DNA from: Rhopalosiphum padi
Taxonomy: Eukaryota; Arthropoda; Insecta; Hemiptera; Aphididae
Assembly: GCF_020882245.1 (NCBI RefSeq)
Contig: NC_083600.1
Coordinates: 46,037,019-46,101,018, forward strand
Length of the DNA: 64,000 nucleotides
Direction of reading: 5' to 3'
In this document: piece after piece, positions 1 through 13,689 of the stretch
Position numbering within the stretch: the stretch's first letter is position 1
How the letters are laid out: every line of letters begins with the position of its first letter
Program-made: the position numbers and the translations under genes
Notes under the pieces: model-generated
What the model saw: the letters and a program-made list of their open reading frames with translations, nothing else
The model's database searches: none
Told to the model about the DNA's origin: nothing

Positions 1-3000
1 TTTGTGTAGTTATATTTAACATAGATTCAGTGACAGAAGCTAAATCTAAAACTGTATGAACTCTACATAACCAAATCATCCATGAGTTTAATGTTGACCA
101 CCATTCTGAATATTCAATATTACAAAATCTAAAAGAAAGATAATATAAATTTAAAATATACAATATTAAGTATATGTACAATACTAACTTTTTATTATAT
201 TCTAGTTTTAAATGATCCGCTAAAGCTATTTTAGAAATTAAAAATGCTTGGGTATAATCATTTTTAAGTTTTTCAATTCCGATTTCAATTAATAACTGAA
301 CGGGGTCATAAAGTTTTTCTGGATTAGACGCTGTGTTTCCTGGTAAAGATTTTAATATTTGAGCTAATCGCGTACCATTTGATGATTTAATCTATTTAAT
401 GACATAATGTAATAATATAATAATCAATGGTTCATTATCGTTCTTTAAAGTAATACATACCAATGGTTTGAAAGTTTCATTTCTTACAGCTTTATACAAG
501 TGTTTGAAACATTCAATTAAATCATTATATGATTTGCATTCTAAATAATATTTAAATTAAATTAATTGTTAATTTTAAAAATATTTCTTCTATACTCACC
601 CAACAAATAGGTCCAAAGCTTATCAGTAAATTCTTGTTGAATACATTCTGCAGCAATAACATCCCTGACACATTGACAAAATAGTTTTTGATCATTATCT
701 TCTTGGCCTCCAAACTTGCCTCGTTTGTACAATGTAGAAGATATGCTTTGCAACATAGCAGGAAACTTTTCAACAATTTGTCCATTAGCACCACCTCTTA
801 TATCACCCTTTCAAATTCAACACAAGTTATATATTAAAATAAAATAGTGGTTAGAGAATATTTACTTGAAATTGAGGAAATACAATGTTATGCCTATTTG
901 TTAAACATTCATCTTTCAAATATGTTAATTGTTCTATTAGATCCTCCAAGAACAGTAATTGGTGCCACAATGGGTGTAATGGACTAGTTTCATGGCCTAA
1001 TGTACACTGGACATTCTGTAAACAAAATATTTATGAAAAATGAATAATTATTATTAATATTTTCTATCATAAACATGACATGCAGTACACTGAGAGCACT
1101 TGGAATTTTTAGTAAAGTGACAGCTCATGATTAGATGCATTAATTCGGACACATCATATATTATATAATATTTACTCAAACTTTCATATTTTTAATCAAG
1201 CTTTCAAATAATATTTTCATAATAATAAGTAACATCATTTATTATAAGAACATGTTGTATTTATATAATTTGAGCACAGATATTTTATGCAAATACGGTA
1301 AAACTTGTCAAAGATGGATCACTAATAGTACAGAAACCTAAATTGTATTGAAAATTACTTTAGAACCAGTGACTTTCTAGTTAAAATTTAACAAGTGGAA
1401 CCAGTTTAAAAACAAAATAACATTTGTACGTCCAGTAAATTGTAAATTATACAACCCTTAATAAAACAGAATGTTATGTTGTTAAAATGGACAAAAAATA
1501 TTTTCTATCCACACATATTATTTTGTTATTAATAATTGTAATCCACAATTGGTAAATGGTAATAAACATATTATGTATTTTTTTTTTAAATAAATTAATT
1601 TTCGCAAACGGACCACTAAACCATTAATTATTATTTATTTATTTATATCTTACTCATTAAGGTAAACATTGCCATTAAAATACTGCTTAGTTATTACATT
1701 ATACTTTGTACTTGTCTTGTTAATTATTTGAATTGCATTGTTGGAAAGTTATTTGAATTTTTAGAAGACAAAAATTATTCAAATTATACTACACTCAGAT
1801 ATTTTAAATCATACCATGACTACTTTTCAGATGTCTTAAGCTATTGAAAATTCAAGGGGATTAGACCCAAATAGTACTTTCCAATTTCTACCCAAGTACT
1901 TTGTACACCATCCTATTGGAACATCACAAGTCGCCACTGAATGATTAAAACAACATTATGTTAAACAAAATATATACTGAATATATTAATAATTATATAG
2001 TATTAAATTATTACATTTAATTACCATAAAAGAAAAAAAATAATACAACTAAATTATTTAATAAAATCTAGTTTTTAAAAGAATTTGATATTATTATATC
2101 ATATACTTATACTTACAATAAACGATTCTGTTGTCATAAGAGGAGCAAAAAGAGATGGTCGTCGCCAGCTAAGATTAAGTATAACCATGCCTGGACCATT
2201 TTCAATAAATGTAAACTCTTCAGTATTAGTAGCTGAAGTCAAATTTATAACTGCCGATACTTTTGACTCTAACTAGATTTGTCAAAAATAATTAATATTT
2301 TTTAAAATGCAAAAAATTTTATAAAATTTCAATTAAGCTATAATTTATTTACAATCATTGATGAAACTTGAGGAAATTTCTTATGCGTTTCTATCATATT
2401 TTGTACAGAAAGCTCATCATGTTCCACATCATTACGTCCTTTATACTCGCCCCAATAACGAGAATGCCATCCTTTATAAACATCACCACCCAATAAAATT
2501 GTATTGTTTTTCAATCCATCACATAATATAAATAATGGTATACTTAAAAACTGTTCATCCTTTAATTTTAAGTATACTAATTGCCTAAAATATAAAAATT
2601 TCAAGTATTAACTAAGTATTGATAGAAGACTCGTCTTTTCTTGCACCCCTTGGTACCAAAAAAATGTTATTACATCATTTTAATAAGAGTAGTTATAAAA
2701 TTATAAAATTTAAAAATGACAATGACAACAATTAACAATCATCACAACTGAAAAATGGTATATACATTAATAATAATTATTCAATTGTTATAATATTTAA
2801 ACAATTAGGTTTGACTCAACTAGTTTACCTTGCATGAAGCAAATTTAAAGGAATATGACTGTCTTCCGGTTTGTTTATTTCTACTTGAACTTTTTGAGCT
2901 TTTATTGGACTGAAAGGACATTCTAACGGATTTCCAGTCAATTCTATCAACAAATAATAACAAATCAATACAACTGTGATTTCCTGCATATCTAAAATTT

Positions 3001-3319
3001 AATCTTAGGTACCAAATTCATCATCTTCTTCTTCTTCTTCATCAGAACTTGAAAAAGATTTAACAATAGAGTTCACAACTTTTTGAGCATGTTTTTTCTA
3101 AAAAATCAAAATTTATTATTTATTAATTTAAAAATTTATTTAGTAGGTATATACAATGATTATACTTACATGAATGTAACCAACTATTGGGTTTTCAACA
3201 CCACTTGGACAAAATGGCCGGATATAAGAGATAGTATTAGGATCACATTGATTCAGAACAAAGTCGGGGTGTAAATTCACTCTTCCGTGGCAACTTTTAA
3301 GAAAATTATTAAGATCCAT
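1..3319 (-). CDS. Zwilch: Protein Zwilch, RZZ kinetochore complex subunit (3' end beyond window)
   Basis: Zwilch forms the RZZ complex with Rod and ZW10. The complex brings dynein and Mad1-Mad2 to unattached kinetochores for the spindle checkpoint. Ten exons fit in phase: 3170-3319, 3013-3097, 2829-2991, 2353-2584, 2117-2272, 866-1015, 600-807, 461-540, 189-391 and 1-128. They give about 518 residues; human Zwilch has about 590, so a C-terminal piece is missing at the left edge. Several blocks match the family in order: LFILCDGLKNNTILLGGD; a tryptophan-containing NLSWRRPS strand; SPLHPLWHQLLFLEDL; FTDKLWTYLL; and PVQLLIEIGIEKLKNDY, the most diagnostic. The start is the ATG at 3317-3319, preceded by A/T-rich DNA. 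An acidic run of Ser, Asp and Glu sits in exon 2. The promoter faces NUDCD2 head-to-head, with 1,155 bases between the start codons. Identity rests on remembered similarity, but the order of blocks is consistent. Confidence 0.85.
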
Positions 3320-4474
3320 TTATATTTTAATAATAATGAAGATTAGCTACTGAAATCATACATAAAAGAATAAATATTGCAAATCATTTTTACATTTTAA
3401 AATATGAAACAAAGGTAATATGTACTATGTTTTTGTTACCTATTTCATAAAATGTAGTAATTACAAATTTACCTACTATAGAAATTGATTATAATGCCTT
3501 TTAAGAGACTACAATTATATTGAGAACAATACAACTGCATATGAACTGCATATTATGTTATATTTTTCATAAATTAAGTTTTAAATGGTGCTATGCGTAT
3601 CAAATGATATTAGTAATTAAATATTAACAATATATTAGTAATTTAAAGTACATAGGTATCTATAAATACATGACACTGACATATTGTCCTTCGGAGAAAT
3701 AATAATAAATGAATATAAATTTATAATTCATTCTTTTTTGGAAAAATAAAATACCTACCAAAATACGTTGGAAAATATAAAATCTAACAAAATACATACA
3801 TTGATAAATCAGCATAGGTAGGTAGTAGCTATGGTATAGGTACTTACATTCAGTTTTGAAATAAAAAATCTTTTACTAGAAAAATAATTCTTCTAATTAT
3901 ATTATATTATATGTCTGCTTCTACGTTTAAACCACATAAATTATCTAAGTATCAGTATCAAGTGATCAATAAATATCAAACAGTATCCTGAATGCTAGGC
4001 CCTGACTCCTTAAAAATTGTTATTACTAAATACTTTCAGTTTCAATTTTATGAATTTACTATTTACTGAATTTATAAATTATAATCAAACTCGAAACTAT
4101 CAAAATACTACATTATTGTTCAATGAAATAAATTGGCGGGAAAATCAATTAGAGGTTAATATTGATAATAATATAATATTTTATAAGTGATAGTGAAAGC
4201 GCTAAATCCAATATCTTATTATCTTATTAAAAAATAATCTTTTTATAGTTCAAGATACTAAAATTTATAATTTATAGCAAATTTATTTAAAATTAAATTT
4301 AAATAATATTAAATGTATGTAAATAGTGAATACATAATAAAATTATTTACATTTTACTTTAACTAAGTACTAATTGTATTTACTAAAAATTATAGTAACA
4401 GCCATTATTAGTTAATTAAACTAATAAGTGCTTAAACAGCATTAGGTGTGATACCTGCAGAAATTTTAATAAAT
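3320..4474. promoter_or_regulatory. Divergent intergenic region between Zwilch and NUDCD2
   Basis: This A/T-rich stretch lies between two start codons pointing away from each other, so it should hold both promoters and 5' untranslated regions. No coding exon, strong TATA context, repeat or RNA gene is evident. Confidence 0.45.
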
Positions 4475-6412
4475 ATGGATATTAGCCATTTTGATGAAAA
4501 AAGTGGTATTGTACCATGTAATACAGAATGGGGTAGATGGTGGCAAACTGTGGATGAATTACATATTGAAGTAACACTTCCAGTTAATACCAAATCCAAA
4601 GATGTCAAAGTCAATGTCACTAACTCAAGTATTACTTGTCAAATTTTAGGAAAAACTTTATTTTCTGTTAGTTTTCAACTATTGTTTCACATGTCATTGT
4701 ATTGTATTATTTACTGTCTTTGTCTTTCAGGGCAATTTGTTTGGAAAAATTCGTAGTGACGACACTTTATGGACATTAGAGGACAATGGTACTTTGTTAA
4801 ACATTGTATTAACAAAAGCAGATTTTTCAGAGAAAGAAATTGTTTGGGAAGCTATAATGAAGGATGGATCATTTAAAGCAGATCCTTTAACATATATTGA
4901 AATGTCAAAAAAAATGGATTTAGAAAAGCTTCAAATTAAGGTATGTAAAGTAACTTAACATTTGAAATAATTAAAGTAAAAATAATATGTTAATATGCTA
5001 TACATTTTACAAAAATAAATAAAAATATATTTCTTAGATCTTGGATAGATACTTCTTAATTATATAATCAGTTGAATTGTCAATATTTTTATTTGATTTT
5101 ATATGGAAACAAATTTATGATAAAATTTAATTCATTTTTTATTAATTATTTGTATGTTTCAAATGGATTTGAATAATATAAATTCACAATAATTGTAGAT
5201 ATAAATATTTAATCAATTTATATTTAGTATAATTTCTTTATTATTAAAATACAATCCTTATCATTCATGACTATTCAATTTTAAATTACGTATATAATTA
5301 TAACACAATTTAAATTATAAAGGACAATTTTAACTTTGAGTCAAAGAAAAAAAATCAATTAAATTCACTATTGTCAATCCCAAGGTTTTATATTATTATT
5401 TTTTATTTAATTAATCAAATTTATTAAATCTTGTATTTTCTTTTCAGATTCTGTAATCCTTAAATTTGAATATTCTTTATAATTATTGAAAAAATAGGTA
5501 ATCAGGATTTTTTAAAAGCAATTATACCTTTTTTTTAATATTTACCTTGCATGAATATTGAATATACACACAAATTAACAAGTTTTATTTAATAATTATA
5601 TGCCAAATTTAAAAATGGAACTAACGATTTATAACTTTAATGTTTAAAAAATATATATTTTTAATACCACTAAATATTAACGTTTTATACATTAATATAC
5701 TAGATATAGTATCATAATATGTATAAAGTATTTGTTGGTATTTGTAAACTTTGATTATTAAACACAGCAATTTGTAAAAAAAAAAAAAACTTTTTAGTAC
5801 TAAAAATAAAAATAATCTTATAAAGTTGTTTTTTGAAGAACTCATTTCTGAATTTTAATAATTTAATATCTGTATTATAAGTTATATCGAACTCCCAATT
5901 CAGCACAAACTGCTTTTAAAATGGGAACCAAAATATTAATTAGTAATAAATATTTTCTATTTGTTTTATCTATTGTATCTACCAGGTGTCAATAAATACA
6001 TTATTATAATATGTGTATTCAAATTGTACATCATAATATTTTTATTAATTTTACTAATTATAAGGACATGTTAATTGAATATTTTAAATTTTTTTCCCAA
6101 CTTAAACAGATTAAACTAATATTTGTTTTGATAAATTCATACACTCAAAAAGTCTTACATTGACAATCAGCTTATTCAGTCTTTTATTTAATATGCTAGT
6201 TTTATAACTATTATGTATTATTGTTATTTAATTATGGTTTTGTATATTGATTATTTAATAAGTAATAATATTTTCATAACAATAAAAATTAATAATTTTT
6301 TAATTTATTGGGTTATTGAATTATGTTTTAGTACCCAGGAATGGACTTCAGTAAATCAGAGCTTCAGAAAAATTACGATTCTATACCAGGACTCGGCGGC
6401 ACTGAATTATAG
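4475..6412 (+). CDS. NUDCD2: NudC domain-containing protein 2 (CS domain co-chaperone)
   Basis: NUDCD2 is a small CS-domain (p23/NudC-like) protein. It is known to assist Hsp90 with WD-repeat clients such as LIS1, and so supports dynein function. Three exons are in phase: 4475-4666, 4731-4940 and 6332-6412, giving 160 residues (human 157). The N-terminus carries the family signature: FDEKSGIVPCNTEWGRWWQT, then a strand pattern, then DTLWTLEDNGTLLNIVLTK. The last exon encodes YPGMDFSKSELQKNY, matching the conserved tail. The start is the ATG at 4475; an open frame continues upstream but has no ATG. Intron 2 is about 1.4 kb of A/T-rich DNA and looks empty. Zwilch lies head-to-head upstream. Both proteins touch mitotic dynein biology, but the adjacency may be chance. 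Confidence 0.92.
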
Positions 6413-8496
6413 ATTAGTATACCTACATTCTAGACTATATTTGAATAATTAAATTGTTATTTTTAAACTACAAAAATGTAAATAATAAAAATAACTGTAT
6501 GTTTAGAATTGAATTTGATAATGACAATTACTTATGTTTATTCATCTTAATATATAATTAAACAATCCTATCATACCTATCATTTTAATTAATACATTCA
6601 TTATTAGTTTCATGCCTATCACTAAAAATGATAATATAAAATTTTAAAATTCCTAATTTGTAATATTAAAATCATTATAACTAAGAGTGTTTTATTTTAC
6701 TATTGGTATATAGATATTTATATTAATATTTTACATGAAACATTTATTGTTTATATTACTGAATACTGACTAAAATAATTTCTTAATCTATGGTTTATAC
6801 GTATATTTTGTATTATCTACAAAATGTAACAACAAGTAAATATTGTCTTATTTAAGAAATTTGATTTTGGTAAACAATTTTATGCGTGTCTTAATTATCA
6901 AACATTTATACATACTATTAATAAATATTGACTATGAACATATAAAAATTGTATATTACATTAATTAATCTATGCAATGATTAATTTTTTTTTTTAATAT
7001 ATATACTTTAAATTGTCATGACAAAACAATTAAAAATGTTTAACCCTATAAATGTCTTGTCTTATTACTGTATGTAAAAAATATAGATGATTAGTGATTG
7101 TAATATTTTTTAGTATAATATTTTTGAAAAATGTCAATGAACATTTTGTTTTATTATCAATAGAACAACAGTACCTAAATATTTATATTGTTTAAAATAA
7201 TATAACCTATCAGACTTTATGCCCGTAAATAACTCGATGACCATACTAATATGACAACTAATATTGTTATTAACAATTTAATTATTTTATACTGTATGAT
7301 GATGTGGGTATTATGATTTATATAATTTTAAATAATTATACTTGAAATTTTAATAGATAAATCATAAATTGGTATATTTAGTTCATAGATTTAGTATATC
7401 ATTATCCAGTTCATACTTTGATGTTTAGAGAATATACAATAGGATCAATGATTTTCACACAGTTTCATTATTGATAAAAATTGTAATATATTTTACCATA
7501 TATTTAGTAGTTTCACACTGAGTGAGTTATATACAAAGTTGAATAATTTAATAGTTATCTAAAATTTGACCGATCATGGGCCACTAAGTCATATTTAAAG
7601 GACCATTAGCTCACTATTGCCTATTAGTGAGGGGAGTTGATACTGGGGTTTATACTTTTAATTAATGTATATATATTAGAAGCAGCAATGACATGATGAA
7701 TTTGAAATTGTTCAGTGTAGATACTCTAATATTTTCTATCCACCTGAGTACCTGACCACAAAAAAAAAACAGAAAAAGGCTTTTGAGTAGGTATATTTAA
7801 ATCTTTACAATAAAATTATTTATTATTCAACAAAATACAAAAAAAAATCTTTCGTAAGCCTAAGAAAAATAAATTAACATTATAATACACAAGAGTTATA
7901 AATTATAATACTATAAAATATAGGGTAAATATATGTAATATGTCTCATTCAAATAAATATATAATTATACAGTTTACTGAGTTAAAAAATATTCTAATAG
8001 TTTCCAATTACATATTTCTTGGATTTGACCTGCGGTTAAAAGTTTAAGTAAAAAAAATTTCATTTTTTATAGTTTATAAATCGATCTATTGAAACCAAAG
8101 TAAAATATTAAATAATTTCTAATTTTAATTTTCAGTCCCCACAAATTAGCGATTTAATGAAGTAGTGAAGTACTAAGTAGGTACGGTACTACGGTGAGAA
8201 CTGAGAATTCAGAGAATTCAGTATTTCAGTTAAAAACTGAAATTAGATTATTAATTTAAGGTTATATAAATTTCTTATCAATTATATTTTTTATCGCGGC
8301 TAAAAAATAATTATTAATGATAATATTCTAAAGAACATCTATTTTACCGATTTTCTCATTTCTGTCATTCTAAAATTTTAAAAATATATTATGTATTGGT
8401 ATTTATAGTTCATACCATAAACTATAGATTATATGATTATAGACATTCGTTTTTAAACCAATAATCGTGTTTAATTCTTGATCGAATAACTATGAA
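6413..8496. other. Intergenic A/T-rich stretch
   Basis: This stretch between NUDCD2 and the glutamyl-tRNA synthetase holds the NUDCD2 3' untranslated region and presumably the EARS2 promoter. Stops are dense in all frames. I see no exon, RNA gene or clear transposon. Confidence 0.5.
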
Positions 8497-10777
8497 ATGA
8501 TGAATAACTGGGTGTTTAATGTAAGACGTTCTCGGAATATTAAACACATCCAGTATTTGAATATACGATTCTACTCGGATTCTGCAGTCAGAGTACGATT
8601 TGCTCCCAGTCCTACTGGTATACATTTAATTACCATTGCTCAGTCATATTAAATATATTTAAAGTTAAACATAAATTATATCTTTTGAATAGTTTTATAA
8701 TATTTTATATTCAAATTATATTTATTAAAATATAAATGATATCTCTTAAGGTGTATTAATTTTCGTGGTTATTTATTTAGGGCAGTTACATTTAGGTGGA
8801 TTTCGTACTGCACTATACAACTATTTGTTCGCTAAATCAAAAGGTGGTAAATACATTTTAAGAATTGAGGATACTGATCGTACAAGAGTAGTGCCCAATG
8901 CAGTAGAACAACTTCAAGAAGATTTGAAATGGCTGGGAATTGAATTTGATGAAGGACCTAGTAATAGTGAACCTTATGGTCCATATATTCAATCTGAGCG
9001 CCTAGAAAATTACCAGTATAAATTAAATCTGATATTTTGTAACTTGTAAAATTCATGTTTGCGTTGTTTTTAGGAAAAGAACACAACAACTGTTAAGTAG
9101 TGGACATGCATACAAATGTTATTGTTCTGAAAAAAGACTAGAGCTTTTAAGAAGAGATGCATTACGTACTAGAACTATTCCCCGCTATGATAATAAATGT
9201 AGAAGTTTAGATGATGAAGAGTTAGGTCACAATGAAGGGAAAAAATATTGTATAAGATTCAAGGTATAATTTTGATTTTTAAATTTAATTTATATTTATA
9301 TCTAATATACAAGAAATTAATATTTAGTTGAACCAAAGTGACGGTTTTTTCGATGATCTAGTATATGGTCGCATCGCGAGAAATGTGGCAGCTGTTGAAG
9401 GAGACCCGATAATACTAAAATCTGATGGGTTTCCTACTTATCATTTAGCTAATGTCGTTGATGATCATGATATGAAAATTACACATGTTCTTAGAGGTGT
9501 CGAATGGCAACCATCAACTTCTAAACATATTTTACTTTATAAGTTAGTAATTCAACAATTCAAAATAAAAATTTATGATTTACACATTTCTGACAATTTG
9601 ATCATATTACAATTTATATATTCTAGAGCATTTGGTTGGAATCCACCAAACTTTGGACACTTACCATTATTGATCAATAAAGATGGTACAAAACTCTCCA
9701 AGCGTCAAAATGACATAACTATCAATTCATATCGTCTTAAAGGAATTTATCCTGAAGCACTTTTAAATTTTGTTATTAGTTGTGGTGGAGGATTTGTTCA
9801 AAATAATGAAAGAAATGTTTACATAAGACCTCTATCAGAACTTGTTTCTAAAGTGGGTATGAAATATAGAAACAAAGTTAAAAATGTTTTTAATTGTTGT
9901 AATCTTTTTAGTTTGACATAAGTTTACTAAATTCAAATTCATGTCAAGTCCCTCTGGATAAACTGGGATATTTCAATCAAGCTCAGTTAAAAATTGAATT
10001 AAATACAGATTTAGGAAGAAAACGAACAACTGAAGAATTAAAAAATATTGTTCAAAATACATTTGCTAAAGAGTAAGATTTATTTTCATTGCTTTATAAT
10101 ACGTAAATTCATGGTTACTGATGGTTTTGTCAATTAGGATTTATGGAAACTTAAAAATATATTTTAATTTATGTACTTTATATTGTTATAACTTAGAAGT
10201 TAAATAATGTACTTATTATTTTTAGTAAATCAGTGGAATTAGATTTATCTGAGAAACATTTAAACAAAATACTTAAGTGGAGTATTAATAGAATAACAAA
10301 TATTAATGAACTTATTCATGAAAATTATAAGTTTATTTGGTTAAAACCATCAGAATTGGCTATTAAATCTATGGATTATGATATAGGTAACAAAATAATT
10401 TTACAATATAACATAAACAATTATTTATTTAAGAAATAACACACAGTTAACTATGATTTTGTTCTTATAGACATAGTAATCAAATTAAAAAATCTTTTAA
10501 TAAACATAGATGATTTCACTATTGATAATTTAGGAATGGTATTAAAAGAATTTTCAAAATCAAACAATATTATGTATAGTAATTTGATGAAAATGCTACG
10601 CAACCTTATCAGTGGATTGAAGGTTAGTAAATTTATAATTGGATTATTTATTTTTAATTATTTAAATTATTTATACATTCTTATTTGCAGCAAGGTCCAG
10701 GTGTTAGTGAAATAATGGTAATACTTGGCAAAGAAGAAGTGATTGCTAGATTAAATAAAGCCTGTTTGAAAGGCTGA
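8497..10777 (+). CDS. EARS2: Mitochondrial glutamyl-tRNA synthetase
   Basis: This enzyme charges mitochondrial tRNA(Glu) with glutamate (class Ib synthetase, matrix). Nine exons join in phase: 8497-8617, 8781-9015, 9074-9263, 9328-9542, 9627-9852, 9912-10072, 10226-10386, 10471-10622 and 10691-10777. The product is 515 residues (human 523). The first 30 residues are rich in Arg, Asn and hydrophobics with no acid until Asp28, as in a mitochondrial presequence. The catalytic core opens with RVRFAPSPTG and the HIGH-like HLGG at 44-47. RIEDTDRTR follows, then SDGFPTYHLANVVDDHDM. The KMSKS-like loop is KLSKR at about 276-280. The C-terminal half is the helical anticodon-binding region. Two ATGs in tandem (8497, 8500) could start translation. 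The gene is tail-to-tail with the MICOS gene. Confidence 0.93.
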
Positions 10778-10899
10778 ACAATATCTCATTTCACTGCTAA
10801 ATATGTTTATTGTAACAACTATGTACTAGCAAATATAATATTATGTATAGACTTTTTTGAGTAGTTATTTGCCCTTGTCATCTGTTCCCTATAAACAAA

Positions 10900-10905
10900 A
10901 ATAAA
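10900..10905 (+). terminator. Poly(A) signal AATAAA of EARS2
   Basis: A canonical AATAAA lies 123 bases after the EARS2 stop codon and 21 bases before the stop of the opposing MICOS gene. The two 3' untranslated regions probably overlap. Confidence 0.5.
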
Positions 10906-10925
10906 ATTTGTAATGTATTTAATAA

Positions 10926-13689
10926 CTAATTTTCTTTTAAATTTACATTTTTTTCATTAAAAACCATTTGTTTTAAAGATTCCAATGGTTCTTTCACATA
11001 GTCAAACAATGAAACGAATAGTTCTGTCCAATCAGGTTTGCTGGTTTCTTCAGAATTGTCTGATTGGGATTCGGCTTTTGGTAATGGTAATGGTGGCAAC
11101 TCAAAACCAGTTAAATCCTTGGTTACTAGAATAGAAATTAGAAATCAGTTTAAACATTCAATAGATAATTAAGATACACAGGAAGATTCATCAAACATGG
11201 TTCACCCTTCTTTTATCCTTTAATAATGAATTTTATAATATTTTGGAATTTTTAAAAGTACTGAAAGACTGTATTTTCAAATATTTAGATGTTTTTACCT
11301 TTTAATTAGTGTGTTATAGTAAAACAATTTTTTTTTAATGTTTACGCATCTAATTTAAAATTCATATGAGCAGTGTGAATTAATTATTAACATTTATATA
11401 CTAAGTAATTTTATACATGAATATTTTTACTTATTATAACATTTTATTAAACGTATTAATATAATTCTCAAATCATTATAGTACATAAACATTAATAATT
11501 CAGACAGAGACTACTTGTTCAATTTACATGCATAAACAATTAAAAATTATTTACTTAATATTTTACAGTAAAGAAGTGTGGTTAAAATTTAAAAAGTTAA
11601 CTATTAAACACTCCTTAAATAGTAAAGATTTCTAATAAGATTTATTTTTTTTTTTTTTTTCCGAAGCTAATTGTTTACAAAGTTTCTTTTAATAACAAAA
11701 AAAAAAAAAGATTTATTTAAGTATACTTAAAAATCTCAAAACACATAATATGCATCATAAATTTATAATTTTAACTTTTAAGTATAAAATGGTAGGTAAA
11801 TATAATATAAATATAATTTTTATGTTTATTACCAACCATTATTTATCAAATGATAGGAAACAATGGAATAACGTTTAATGATTTTAGTAGCTTCTTCAGA
11901 TTCTTTTGGATAACCAACATAAAATGCAGCTGATGCTCCAGTTGTGGCATAAACGAGTTTTTTAAACTTTCCTTTTCTAGCTGCTATTAATAAGCCAGCT
12001 AAGCCACTTCCAGCCACAAATCCAGCTCGAAGAGTAGAATTATTTTCTTGCCTCAAATCATTCACAAAAGCTTAAAATTCAAAATAAATAATTAATTACA
12101 TAAAAATATACATAATAAGAACTTCAATTCTTATATGATGTGATATTAATCTTATTTTAGAATAAGCTAGAAAATTTAAATTTGATGTAATCAATAAAAT
12201 GTTGTTGTTTTTAATATTAGATTAAATTATTTACTATTTTATTAGTGTTTTTTTAAACATTATATTATATTTTAAAATGGTTGCATAAAAATATTTAATA
12301 AAAATAATTAACAACTAAATAATATAATTATTATCTAAAATGCTTTTATTTAAATTTGACGATAAACAAATATAATCTAATATTAAAAATGGCTAAATTA
12401 TTTTCATTATACTAAATGTAAATTTACTAGGTTATGAGTGTATATATTAAATATGATGATAGAACATATAAAGGTATCAATTATCAAGTTCTAGCAATAC
12501 GTAATAGTAAAATAAAATGTGCAATAATATTGTTTTGTTAATTAAGAAAAATAAAATAATCTTACAAAAATCTAATTTACACAAATTTATAAAATAAAAA
12601 ATGATAATGCCTTCATGATTGAATAATTTAAAATAAAAAGATTTCAGTATTTTTTTTAAATGTATTTATAAAATAAATACCTATAAGTTTATAATTTTTA
12701 ATAATTATCCACAATTATTATAACATACAAATTAGAGATTTTTCTAATCCTATTTATTATTTGAGAAAATAGAAGGCAATACATTTTAATCCCAATGTGT
12801 TTTTCTGTAATGAGCATATTGGTAAAATTATTGAATATTCATTGACACCTGTGACACAACTAGGTATATACTATCCACACAAAACTTCTCTTAAAACAGT
12901 GGAGGGAGTCGTAGCAGTTAGGTAATCCATAAGTAGACAATATGACATGCTAAATCTTTCAGGTAAGATGTTTAGTTCAGTTTATAGTATTCCCACACCA
13001 ATATGTAACATACATGATTACTTGACCTTAGTACAAAACTTATTGTTTTTGATGCCAAAAATCTATGAAATTTGATACTGGTAAAAACAAAAATTATTGA
13101 CTTTATTATATTTGTGTTAGCAATAATCTTTTATAACATTTAGTTAGACATTAACCAGAATATATAATTATATTTGTATATTTTTTATATTAACCTTAAA
13201 GAAGTTAATTTAATTATTTACATTCTGTGTGGCTGGCCCCAGTCTGAATGAAAATATATACTCTATCTTTGAGTTTGGACCATTGTTGATTTAGATTGAC
13301 AATTTCTTCTCTAACTTTTTGAATTGACCCTAATGCTAATGTTGGTTGCCAATCATTTTCTTTTTCACTGTAATTTAAATTATCAACATACTTATTACTT
13401 AATATTTATTCATTGTATTATCACACAATTATTATATACTCACATTTTCTTTTCTTTGGATTCGTCAGGATATATTGATAAATCTTTAGGTCTGACAAGT
13501 TTGGGTTCTTGTTCATCTTTGGCTAATACCACTGGCATTGCTGTATAAGCATAGGCCGTTAATAAAATTCCATTTTTCGCAGTCTAATATTAAATAGAAA
13601 TTTATAAAACAATTGTGATGAAACCGTGTCAATTTTATATATAACGTCAATACACTTACTCTATTTTTAATAATGCTATTGAACTTCAT
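10926..13689 (-). CDS. MICOS complex subunit, MIC26/MIC27 (apolipoprotein O-like) family
   Basis: MIC26/MIC27 are inner-membrane proteins of the MICOS complex that help hold cristae junctions and bind cardiolipin. Exons are 13660-13689, 13444-13583, 13222-13367, about 11837-12070 and 10926-11125, giving about 249 residues. Family traits in order: an N-terminal segment ending near AMPVVLAKDEQEPKLVRP; PKDLSIYPDES, like the conserved LPIY motif; a helical middle; then AGFVAGSGLAGLLIAARKGK followed by FKKLVYATTGASAAFYVGYP, matching the glycine-rich membrane hairpin. The Pro-rich C-terminal exon is open to the stop at 10926. The first four exons join cleanly. The best-looking donor after exon 4 (at 11832) gives the wrong phase for exon 5, while a weak GTTGGT donor at 11836 gives the right one. 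Sequence alone cannot separate MIC26 from MIC27, so I give no symbol. Confidence 0.85.

Noticed and set aside
2085..2276. Plus-strand open frame of 63 codons
   Set aside because: It is the antisense shadow of Zwilch exon 5 and begins with TTG, not a eukaryotic start.
4448..4474. Upstream extension of NUDCD2 beginning with GTG
   Set aside because: There is no ATG in this part of the frame; the ATG at 4475 gives the normal family length.
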